Shown: positions 29,346-39,128 of the stretch, piece by piece | Numbering within the stretch: position 1 is the stretch's first letter | How the letters are laid out: each line of letters starts with the position of its first letter | Source: Tremella fuciformis | Lineage: Eukaryota > Basidiomycota > Tremellomycetes > Tremellales > Tremellaceae | Reading direction: 5' to 3' | NCBI GenBank assembly: GCA_032768795.1 | Contig: CP136499.1 | Span: 763,786 to 827,785 of the forward strand | Length of the DNA: 64,000 nucleotides | Program-made: the position numbers and the translations under genes | The notes under the pieces: model-generated | Database searches by the model: none | What the model was told of the DNA's origin: nothing | Seen by the model: the letters and a program-made list of their open reading frames with translations, nothing else

Positions 29346-32300
29346 TCACCAATCGCCCCCGCCCCCCGCCAGAACACGACCCAGAGCCAACCGATCACTC
29401 TGTCTATCAGTGGCTTTGGTCGAAAAGGTGGCCGTTTCGAAATCGATCAGGTGGATCATCATCTTGTCGCCCTCGTTGTCGACGTTGACTAGAACATTGG
29501 AAGGTCTGATATCGTGGTGACAAATACCGACAGCATGCAATCTGTCCAGTGCCTTCCAAGCCGACTCGTGCAGCTTTGCCATCGTCTTCGAACCGACCAC
29601 CAGCCCATCGCCCCGACGGTCGAGGTATGTCTCCCAGTCCAGCCCGCAATCCTCGAGCAAGACACAGCGCACCTCAATCACCTGCCTGTCGGGGTCCTTG
29701 ACCAGACCCTGATGAATATCGTATATTCCCGTCCAGGATCCGTGAAACTTGGGGACGCATTGGCCCTGCAAGGCCGACAAGTTGGTGGTGTGATACATCC
29801 CAATCTCATTCTCGAGGGCGGCGTGTGCGTCCTCTGACCGATCGGCATAGGCAGATCCAACCGAGGGGTCGAGAAAGGTGTAGAGGTTGGTGAATTTCGC
29901 GACGATAGGGATGGCCGTGTCGTCGTCGGTCAACAGCACGCCGCGAAACACTGAGAACAGCCGTCCAGATCCAATGTAGGATATCAATTCCACCTTCTTC
30001 TTCGTCTTGTTCGTCTTGTTATCCTCCTCGAGAGCGACTTGGGCTCGTTCCCCCATTGCTATCCCCTTCTCCGGGGCCTGTGTGGATGAAGATTGCACCA
30101 CTTGGTGCTCAGTGCGCCCAGAAGAGAGCTGGTCGATTCGGGTCAAAGACGGCTTCATGGTCGTGGTCGTCTCGGCGACTGCCTGGGCCTGGATTTGGGG
30201 CTGACGCGTTGCACCTTGCCAAGGGTGCTGCTTCTCGACCTCCATGTCGTTGCCGTTGTCGTTGTCGTGGTCCTCCTCACTACTAAAGTGCCGGTCATTG
30301 AGCGGCACGGAATCATCATTGTCGTCCTCTTCGTCGCTCAGTAGCGACTCTTCGATCGGATCCGTGACGCCCGATCTGTCGGATATGAGCGAGGGAGGAT
30401 CAGAGAGTTTGGCCTGACGTCCAAGCTGCCGCCGCCGTGGCGGTGCATCCATCGTCCATTGCATCTTGTTCAACATGTCTCGATCGATGTAATGAAGGTC
30501 GTCGCACAGTGTCGAGGTTGCTGGCGACAGAGCAGACGAAAACATGACCTCCAAACCGATATCGACGGGCTTTGTGCGCGGGTCGACACGATGATAGCGA
30601 TAACGGTTCGAGAAGCGAAAGAGGCCGAGAGGATCGTCATCGTGCGAGGTATGGTTCGTCTCCTGATTGGCGGGGGCGGCGGCGACTTGAACTTGAACTG
30701 TGTCTGCGTGTTTCGTGTCACCAACGCCGCCTTGTCCGTCTTGGTCTTCTGCATGTCCGTCACCACGCGGCTGCGACTGATTGCCCATGGTATGGCTGGA
30801 ACCTTGATTCCTCGAGCCGGTTGCCGCTCCCGCCCGAGCTCCCATCGAGGACTGTTGTTCGGCCAAAGTGGTGGACGACAGAGCAGGTCCCGGCATCCAC
30901 GCAGCACGCCCAAGCACGTCCTTATCCCCCAAAGGATCCGTCCGCACAGTAAGCGCCGCGAGCAGGACGAGTATATTCACATTTTCGACCGGTCTGAGCT
31001 TCTCCAAGATGATATCGAGGAGAAACGCCGGAACTTTGGCTGCTCTGAGCATCTCGCGCCATTTGTCGGTCCACGGCACGTTGGCATCTCGGTGAATGAC
31101 GGGATAGACGGTGAAACGATGATAGTCGTCGAGACGGAGGAGGATGTACCGCTCGTAATTGCTGATGATGGCATAACGCGCCTTGTTCTTATGCATCTGC
31201 TCGACCACCTGACCAGCGTCAACGCAACTCGCCAACACACGACAGACGCACATGCACCAGTATATCCCTGATGGCCGCATGGGCTCCCAGCTCCTTGTCG
31301 GCAAAGTCGAAATGCACCTTGGCCTTGTCCTCCTCGTCCATGCTCAACGTGATCCCCAGTCCGTCGTCCGACAGAAGCAGCTTGTACATCAACCACACAA
31401 TGTCCGCCTCGGTCAAGTACGGTTTGTTCTCGACGATCGACTGTGTCCACTCGTCCGCCGGCTTGCCGCCATGCTTCAACCTCCACAGGCCCAAGTCGGG
31501 GATAGCAGTGTCCAAATTATCGGGGTGGTCCCATTTCCCATTGATAGCGACGTGTGGCTTGAGATTGCCGACATGCCCTATCCATATGTTGCACAGGTGA
31601 CAGAGGGAACTCTTGATAAAGCTCGTATTGGGCAACTCACCCCCTCGGCGCTCGTGATATCGAAACCACCCCTCTTGCCGATCGGAATAGTCCTGGTAGA
31701 CATGATACGACGGTGAGGCTTCCGCCAGTGCTTGCCTGAACGCGGCGGTCGGTTCGCACGCTTGGCTGTCGGCAGTCGTGAGGTGCATCCACCACGGCGT
31801 GGTCAAGGACGGATCCAGCCGGTCTTTCGCGCAACTGTTGTCGACAAAATCTTGACAGATCCTCACGAGACCTTCTTGATCCATCTTGAACCTGCGCGTC
31901 AGCATACTGCTTGGTTCACTTGGGCTCTGTCGCTCACCGAATATCCCTGGACTTGACCATGTAGTTCTTCCAAAACGCCTGATACGCCGTCCCATCCGGC
32001 TTGCGCGTGCTAGATGACGGCGTCATCTTCTGATTCAGAGATTTCGGCGTCTTCCTCGACTTCAACGCCGAAGGTCCGCTGCCCGTCGGTGCCGAGCGCA
32101 TCCTGCGCTTTGTCGATGCTCCTGCTCCTGCTCCAGTGCGAGTGCCGGCGGACACGTCGCCCAAGGGCGACGGATCTGAAGGCGCAGTGGCGGCAGCGGC
32201 GGCGGTAGAGGCGTTCATACCGAAATACTCGACTTTGGTGACATACGTATCATCGTTCTCCGGATGCAGAGGCGCAATGGGCGGTGGTACATGCCGCTGC

Positions 32301-32512
32301 AAACACTTCATGACTGTATACGGTCGGCGCTGGGGGGGAAGGGACGATAGCTGATGATACTCCAACTGCGCACCGCCCCTATCCATCGCCGGCATCTTGG
32401 AGAAGACGTTGTATCGTTCGTACGGCAACGGATGGATGTCGAACTTGACCACGCCTTGGCATTGGCCTTGGCCTTGACCTTGGCCTTCAGCATCGACGAT
32501 GTTGGTGGCCAT
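29346..32512 (-). CDS. Gene B: PD-(D/E)XK-like domain fused to divergent protein kinase (3+ exons)
   Basis: Exons 32512-31938, 31891-31258 and 31208-29346 (introns 46 and 49 nt, GTGAGC...GCGCAG and GTGCAT...GGTCAG) give 1023 residues with closed phases. Residues 323-324 PD (AIPDLGLW) and E346-N-K348 (SIVENK), followed by VVEQMHKNKARYAIISNYERYILLRL-type helix and strand, fit a PD-(D/E)XK nuclease-like core. After a long acidic, low-complexity linker comes a kinase-like domain: glycine loop IGSGRLFSVFRG, IVAKF, catalytic loop HHDIRPSNVLV (Asp 969) and IDFE where most kinases have DFG (Asp 992). The frame stops soon after, so the kinase C-lobe is missing. Either the gene is truncated or a further exon follows a GTGAGT donor at about 29348. 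This pairing recalls the large basidiomycete FunK1-type and Crinkler-like families (inference). Substrate unknown. Confidence 0.7.
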
Positions 32513-32538
32513 GGTGTGGTCGGGTGGAGAAAAGAAAA

Positions 32539-32568
32539 TGGATAGATGGATGGATGGATGGATGAATG
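32539..32568. repeat. GGAT tetranucleotide microsatellite
   Basis: GGATAGATGGATGGATGGAT run just upstream of gene B (its 5' leader region). Confidence 0.7.
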
Positions 32569-33097
32569 GCGAAATAGTACAGTGGTGGCGGATGATGAAA
32601 CTGTTGGAAGAGAGAAATTCATCGTACTATCTCTATGAGTGATGGCTATATGTAGTTTCGTCTTTCTACGATTCCTATAACCCCGCAGTGGCGGCTAACC
32701 TCCAACACTCCCCTTTAGACGTCACTGCCCATCCAAGCATGCGTGCAGCTGTCAGAGTAGCCTTGCTCACTGTGCCACATTTGCCACCCATCTCATAACT
32801 CCTGATAACTCCAGTCCCTGACTGCCTCCGCCGGGGGTCAACATGCCCGACTCAACTCGGCGCCGCCGTCTCTCTTTCTCCTCTCTAACCTTCGGTGATC
32901 CCGGGGTGAGTCCAGTGAACTCCCGGTTCCCCGGGTGAGGAGCAGTGTCCTAGGCCTTCCCCGCCGGCCTGCAAGGTCCCTCAACAATCCGATGATCCCG
33001 AGTGGCGGCCAGTGAAGTATCGGTTGGCTTGGGGGAGTATGCCTCTATCCTCATCCCATATGCGTCCCAGTTTGGTCGGAACCTCTTGTTGCGGTTG
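32569..33097. other. Upstream flank of gene B, no gene seen
   Basis: No open frame with recognisable content. An imperfect repeat of CCGGGGTGAG/CCCGGGTGAG type occurs near 32900-32940. It ends at the family-3 LTR. Confidence 0.35.
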
Positions 33098-33595
33098 TGT
33101 TACGACTCGAACCCGGCGGCCTTGAGGTCCGGCGACGAGTAGACGGCGGTAGTCGTAATGTGGCAAGCTCGGGTTGCACCAAAGGCGAAGGGGGTACAAC
33201 CACTGAACCTGTGGCTTGGTCGGACGGCGTAGTAGGGTCGACAATCCACAAAGGCCACGGTGTGGATGTCGATGGTCGAAGTGCTCGAAGGATCCCACGG
33301 AGATAGGCGTCGTGGCGAGCGAAGGTAAAGACGAAGCGAGCGAAGGGAGGCTCGGTGCAAGGCTCTAAGACTAGGTGTAACTTGCGATAGATTGATCCTT
33401 GGGGAGAAGGATCAAGAAGTAGGCTCCTTATATATGTCTACGGGCTGGGTGGCAAATCCGTGTGCGCAACTCCTTCACCTGGAGTTGCCACTCACTCCAC
33501 CTGACTCCGGGCTGATGCCACCTTGGCGCCAGTACGGGCCGGCCTGGGTTCCTGGTTCCACTCGGGGTCACCTGGCGTCACCTGACTTCACCTGG
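33098..33595 (+). repeat. Partial family-3 LTR
   Basis: Starts TGTTACGACTCG and matches 3748-4260 closely, including the TTATATATG box. It stops where another LTR starts at 33596, so about 165 bp of its 3' end are lost. Confidence 0.85.
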
Positions 33596-34104
33596 TGTCA
33601 CGCCTGCGGGTAGTCTGCGGTAACGAGAGGTCTGCCTTGGGTACTGAAGGGGTTTAGTCTCTGGCTCGTAGAGCTTGATGACTGCCTTAGGTACTGAGGT
33701 GACTGAAGTGTTGGGTTAAGACCAACTGAGTGACTTTGTGTGAAGAGAAGACACAAGATCCATTGCTGAAGAAGAAGGGGGGAAGGGCCAGATGAGGCCT
33801 CCTTTTATACCCTTCACATCTAAAAGGTAGGACTAATTAAAGAGGGGTCGTGAGGGATTTACTGACCAATCAGATAAATGCCTCACTTAGACCACCGTGG
33901 GAAACTACAAGCTAGCCAATAGGAAAAATGCCTCAAAGGTGGAGGCTGACTAAGCTCTTTCAACTAGCCAATAGGGAAAATGCCTCAGAGGTGGAGGCTT
34001 ACTAAGCAAGGTGGAGGCTGACTAATCAACTGATAAACGTTCTTCTAATAACACATCATTCCATGAGTCATATTTTCTCCTTTTCCTTATCACGAGTCAT
34101 GACA
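33596..34104 (-). repeat. LTR-like element with leftward promoter (family 6)
   Basis: 509 bp with ends TGTCACGCC and TCATGACA. On the minus strand it has a strong TATA box (GTATAAAAGG, about 33805-33814). Upstream of it are three modules of CCAAT followed by ATGCCTC (near 33855-33884, 33914-33935 and 33964-33986). The order fits a minus-strand LTR with U3 on the right. The first module is nearly identical to one near 62949-62988 upstream of the OTU gene. No target duplication seen. Confidence 0.55.
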
Positions 34105-34819
34105 CGTTGAGGCCGATCTCGAATCGCCGGGAGAACAAGGGCAGAGGAGTCGAGTGAACGACCTGTGAGAAAGAGAGCATGGTGTTCTCCTCTTCATCAT
34201 CACGAGGCCAGGGCGAGCACATTGTCGACGTGTGGCTCGCCAGGAGGTCGGCAGAGTCGTCGAGATGGCAGGGTAGCAGCCGAGTCACGTTGAGGTTGTG
34301 GAGCGCTGTCATGAATGACACATCGCCAAGGTAGCCCTATATAATGAGTCAAGTCCGGAGGTGATTAACCCGAGCTTGGCCACAGATTTCCTTTTGGTTT
34401 AGTATGAATCAGAAGGATCCTTGTGTTATGTAATCACCTACGTGACAAGCGCAGTCGAGGTGGTGGGAGACGACGGACGCGCCGTGGCGAGAAGGGTGTG
34501 GGTGGTGGTGGTGGTGGTGGTAGGGGTGTCTGGAGGGGTCCCCGCGTGCAGGTCGATCTGGGTGACATTGCCCAGATGTGGTCGGGACATGATGGCGCGG
34601 GGCTGGATGTGGATGTGGATGTGGATGTGGCTGTGGGCGGTGGTGAGGGTGTAGAGGAGCATCGAGGACGAGGAGACGAGGCATGGACGTCGAGGGGAAC
34701 GAGGAGGAGGAGCAAGGTGTGTGTGTCGTGTCGGTCAACCCTGCTCGCTCGCCCCCCTGCCCTGCCCTGTTTGATCCAAGGAAGGACAAGGACCGACGGG
34801 GCCGCGCCGGGGGGCCGGT
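34105..34819. other. Degraded internal sequence of a third chromovirus
   Basis: Short minus-strand frames and low-complexity GTGGAT/GGT repeats (about 34590-34640). No RT, protease or integrase motif was found. From its place left of the antisense remnant it should correspond to the pol side of element c, but nothing proves it. Confidence 0.3.
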
Positions 34820-35429
34820 CTAACGTTCCAAGCTCTCGACCATGGCCTGGAGACTCTTGTGCATCGCTTTGAGCTTGTCCCGCTTGCTCTCCACCTCCTG
34901 CCCCGCCCTCTCGAGCGCCTCTTGAATGGCCAGACGTCTGAGGTGTCGCCGGGGGCTCGCCGCGCTGTGGCGTCCGGTCGGCGGTCGGCGAGCTGGACGG
35001 CGGCTCCCCATCTTTCAGAGTACATCGACCGGTTGTGCAGGTGAAGCACTTTCAGCCTATGGTACCCGGCGGGATGAGGCACCGACGTCCCTCCTGCCTA
35101 CACCAACGACACGGCCGCTCGGCGTCTACTGCGTCCTTGTGGTCGTCCTGCTGATGAGTGTCTGCCTCGGTATGTGGTTGAGCACTGACGAGAAACTTCG
35201 CTGGGGTCCGATTCTTATGCCGTCCAGCTTGGCGCCGAATCGCCGGAGTTGCCGCCGCCGCAGGCGTCTGCGGCGCCGTCGGCCTTTGCGCCCCGTTCCC
35301 CTCCTCCCTCCCCTGCCCCTTCCAGCCCATCGCGGCCGGCAGTGCCTCCATAGAGGCCTCCATCATCTCGGCGACGGAATCGTAGCTCTGAGGCAATGGG
35401 ATTCCGGTCACCTGTTGCCCGCTCAGCAC
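34820..35429 (-). pseudogene. Antisense accessory gene remnant of element c, six-cysteine module with nonsense codon
   Basis: The minus-strand frame from 35429 carries PCRWCRQEGRRC (C-x2-C-x6-C). After ten codons the same frame resumes C-x2-C-x4-C (CFTCTTGRC), giving exactly the spacing of the intact gene at 26049-27642. One of the ten linker codons is TGA (35054-35052), so the reading frame is broken. A coiled-coil-like tail (ALERAGQEVESKRDKL) lies further on in another frame (35011-34820), implying a frameshift or lost intron. As in elements a and b, it lies antisense, upstream of the element's 3' LTR (36872). Confidence 0.65.
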
Positions 35430-35504
35430 TTGCTATGAGTGATGCATTCGGACTTACCTGTTGCCCGCTCAGCACTTGCTATGAGTGATGAGGAGGGCAA
35501 CAGG
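35411..35504. repeat. 48-bp foldback mini-element plus partial direct copy
   Basis: The full copy 35457-35504 has inverted ends CCTGTTGCCC and GGGCAACAGG and an inner imperfect stem (CTCAGCACT/AGTGATGAG). Its first 34 bp are repeated directly at 35411-35444. A related copy is at 42908-42959. Confidence 0.7.
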
Positions 35505-36871
35505 CGGCGGCATTCTACAAGGTCGTCGAGGGTGTCGGCGTTATATGCGGAGTTATCGTTGTGGCAGCTTCCCCTGCCTCGTCGAGGATGAACCTCGTCG
35601 AGGCACAACCTCGTCGAGGATGTGTGTGCCTCGACGAGGCTACTCGAGGCTGAGTCAAGCTCATGTGAGCGTACTACCTATTTCCGTCGCTCGGCCGCCT
35701 CGTGCAGCGCAGCCTCAGCCGCCTCCTCTGCCTGCATGTCGACGTCGGCAATCTCGCTGACCCCCCTGACCGCGCTCACCTCGCCGCGCAAGCCGCTTGC
35801 TTCACCTCGCGGTTGGCAACTGCCTCGTGTGCGCGGTGGCGTGGGTAGTCGCTCGCCAAGGGGTAAGTCATGCACGACTTAATAGACAACGTCGCACATG
35901 GGGGCCTGTGAACCGGCTCTGTTGAAGGGGTTGAGGTAGGTGGTGGCCCCAGCCCACCAGTTTGCTGTTGGTTTGTTCAAGCCCTGCCCGTCAGTCTCGT
36001 TTCTTCTTGGTAGTGCCGCTGTGGCTTACGCCGGCGCCGCCCCGTCCGCTTGCCCTCTCCTTTGTCCACCGGCAGAGCAGGCTCAAGCTCAAGCCTCCCC
36101 GCGTCGACCTCGTCCACCTCCATCCCTCTCCCCTCCTCGTCCCCACCCATCTCCTCATCCTCCTGCTCGAGCTGCGTCAGCGGCAAGCTGCCGCCGTCGC
36201 CCTCCTCCTCCTCCTCCTCCTTGCCATCCACCACTCCCGTCATCACCTCCCCGACAACCTCTCCCTCGCCGAGCTCCTCGATTTCGAGCTCCTTGTTTGC
36301 CCTGCTCTCTCGACGAGTGCCGCGCTCGTGACCAAAGGTCCGCTGGGTGCCGTCAAATAGTTCCCGTCAACACTGCATCTCACGCTTCACGGCCACTCAC
36401 GTTGCCCCGGCTGCTCCTCTTGTCTCTCTCCCTCTCCTTGCTCCGCTCCCTGGCCCTGCACAACCAGGGCTACCCTCGACGGCACGACAAATCGCCCGCC
36501 CCACCCTTCGCGTCAGCCACCAGTTCGCTCGCTCGGCGCGCTGCGCGCGCCCACTCACTGGTCTGCCCCTCCGCCTGGGCTCGTCATCTCGCCGCGCTCG
36601 CCTTGCGCGTTGCCGCTGGTGTTGTTGGGGCCATGTTGTTGCTGGCCGAGTGATGAGATAACAGAGAATGGAAAAGCTGAGTCCTCTGTCCACTTGTCCT
36701 CGGCCGTGTGTTTGGTTGCCCAGCAACTAGCGCGTCTCGTCGCATCAACATTGTACCTGAAAGGACCTCGCTGACCGTCTCGCCGAGTCCCTCGTCGACC
36801 TCGCCGACTCCGCCGCCGACTTCCACCACCACGACTATCTCGCAGGAGCTCGATCGTAAGGTTGGGCAGAG
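35505..36871. other. Degraded 3' internal region of element c
   Basis: It has CCTCGTCGAGG palindromes (35577-35640) like those of the chromovirus LTRs and low-complexity frames. The right end is a polypurine-like stretch (GGAGCTCGATCGTAAGGTTGGGCAGAG type) matching that of element a before its 3' LTR. No intact gene. Confidence 0.4.
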
Positions 36872-37384
36872 TGTCACGACGGACGTAGGGAGAGCACATG
36901 GAAGCCACGTGGAGAGACGGAGCTCGGACGCGTTGATTCAACGCATCACTCGCCGAGCTCACCGAGGGACGACGGATACTTAGGAAGACTGGGCGCGCGA
37001 TACGTTCCGTAGTCTTCTCCCAATTGTTGTTCTCTGCAGACACGTAGACCGCCTGCTCCGTCCCGTCGCTTGGCTTGCCAGCAACACCGAGTCCCCCGCC
37101 GAGTTCCCCGTCTACCTCCCTCAACTCGCTCTCGCTCGTCGAGTTCACCTTCCTGCTCGCCGAGTTCAGCGAGTCCCTCGCCGCACTCTTCGCTCAACCC
37201 GTTCACCTCCTTGAGCTCAGCGAGTCCCTCGCCGAGCTCCTCATCCATCTCCTCGAGCTCAGCGAGTCCCTCGCCGAGCTCCTCGCCCAACTTGCTCGTA
37301 CCTATCGACGTCAACGACCCCCACGCCGACCGTTCGGAGTACGTGCCCGCCGGGCCCTGGACAGAGAAGGCGGGGGTCGTGACA
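36872..37384 (+). repeat. 3' LTR of element c (family 1b)
   Basis: 513 bp, starts TGTCACGACGG like family 1 and ends GGTCGTGACA. It is preceded by a polypurine region homologous to that of element a. Much of its middle has GAGTCCCTCGCCGAGCTC-type repeats. A second copy is at 37902-38799. Confidence 0.8.
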
Positions 37385-37901
37385 GCGATCTTCCTTCTTA
37401 AGTATCTGCTTACTCTCGCCTGCTCTCTCTCTGATCCTTCTAGCATCGTCCTTCGTGGATCGTTACATCGTTCTCCTAGTCGTTTCTACTCGTTCCCAAT
37501 ACTCTCCAGTATTCTCTCGCCGTCTCTCTTCTCTTCTATCGTCTTCTCTCCGCGCTGGCTTGCATCTAATCTCTTTGCGTGCCCGTCGTCGTCCTTATTG
37601 TCCTTGGTCTCCGTCCCGTGGCCCTGACTGTGAGATAACTCTATCCTCCGTTATCGTGGACCTGACTCTTGTCCTTGCGTGCGTTCCTATCTCAACTCGG
37701 CCGATGGAAGACTGAGGTGTATCCTTCTATCGTTCTCCAGGTTGTTCCAGCGCCTTCAAGAGCAAGTCGTAGTTGTTCGTGTCTAATAGTGACGATTCTA
37801 CCGTACTCATGTTTGTCGGTTCGTAGGATCCTTTGGATGTTTCCGTCGGAAGTTGCCTCGTGGTAATCTCGTGGTCAGGATGCCGTGTCGGTGTCCTGAC
37901 A
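37385..37901 (-). repeat. Partial family-2 LTR, inverted
   Basis: 517 bp nearly identical to about 15798-16315, ending GTCCTGACA. The first ~255 bp of the LTR are missing. It sits between two copies of the family-1b LTR, so it probably arrived by insertion followed by rearrangement. Confidence 0.85.
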
Positions 37902-38799
37902 GTAGACTGCCTGCTCCGTCCCGTCGCTTGGCTTGCCAGTGACACCGAGTCCCCCGCCAAGTTCCCCATCTACCTCCCTCAACTCGCTCTCGCTCGTCGA
38001 GTTCACCTTCCTGCTTGCCGAGTTCAGCAAGTCCCTCGCTGCACTCCTCGCTCAACCTGTCACGGGCCTGTCCCCACCAGACCTAGACTATACAAATGGA
38101 GACAGGGGCGAATAAGACGGTTTAACAAGAGGGACTTACCAGAAGAGATGAGTCGTGGGTGTTGATCAGTTGGACGGCAAGTGATAGCTTGGAAGGATCG
38201 AGAGCAAGCTATCCAAGATGGGCAGGTCTGTGGTGAAGTGACGAGAGCTTGATAGGGTATGTCAAGAGTAGTGCAAGGACTATATAAGATCCCACCAGCT
38301 GTAAGCTGTGTGGGGAAAAGGGAGGAGGGAGGGTACAATATCAAGCTATGGATATTTTTGATCCTTGGGAAGAATCAAATGAACTGCGAGAAGAAGGGGG
38401 TTTCTATAGACAAAGGGGGTCGTCCAATATCTGTGGTAACTCTGTCAGACACTTGTCTTTTCACTGTCCAGTCTCTGTTCATCTCCTACTAATCAATGTC
38501 TCTAAGCCACGGTGGACAAGTGTCCTCCGTTGTGTCCGACATAGGGCACACCTATCAACTAGGGGCGTAGACGGGTGTCCGTCAGTATATTGACAGGTGT
38601 CAGTCATTATTGTCCTTTTAAAAGGGGGCGATCAAATAGGCAATGGTTGGTCCAGTATGATTCCGTCACGTGTATTTGTTCGGTTCATGACACAACCCGT
38701 TCACCTCCTTGAGCTCAGCGGTTCCCTCACGAACCCCACGCCGACCGTTTGGAGTACGCGCCCGCCAGGCCCTGGACAGAGAAGGCGTTCGCCGTGACA
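37902..38799 (+). repeat. Second family-1b LTR copy, 5'-truncated and interrupted
   Basis: Matches 37043 onward of the first copy (GTAGAC-x-GCCTGCTCCGTCCC) and ends GCCGTGACA at 38799. It is split by a solo LTR at 38058-38692. Confidence 0.8.
38058..38692 (+). repeat. Solo LTR (family 5) with perfect target duplication
   Basis: 635 bp, TGTCACGGG...TTCATGACA, flanked by CAACC at 38053-38057 and 38693-38697. A perfect 5-bp duplication is the signature of LTR-element integration; the internal region was lost by LTR-LTR recombination. This is the best preserved recent insertion in the window. Confidence 0.92.
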
Positions 38800-38928
38800 C
38801 CTGACAGCCCTGCTCCTGCATGATGTCCTCTAGCTCCCCCTGTATGCATGCAGTCCCTCATATCCCATGCGCATGCAAGGCGTCATGATGCCGAGTTGCG
38901 AGCGCGGAGTTTCGGCATACTTGGACAT

Positions 38929-39002
38929 GTGATGTGGCATCACGCCGTCTCCGACTCTGTCGTCTGCAGGACGACGAGTCGACATCGTCTCTGTATGGCC
39001 GC
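38929..39002 (+). promoter_or_regulatory. Block upstream of gene C shared with gene A flank
   Basis: Starts with the inverted repeat GTGATG-TGG-CATCAC (38929-38943) and continues CGTCTCCG...CTGTATGGCCGC, matching 12908-12976. It ends about 127 bp before the gene C ATG. A TATA-like GCATATATACAT lies at about 39083. Confidence 0.5.
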
Positions 39003-39128
39003 CAACGCTGACGTAACGTCCATAAGGGGGGGGGTGTCCATAAAGGGGCTGGGTGCAGTTACTGCTTGGTGTTGCGTCTCGTGCATATATACATATCGAT
39101 AATCCCCAAGTTGGCCAACGAACCTACA

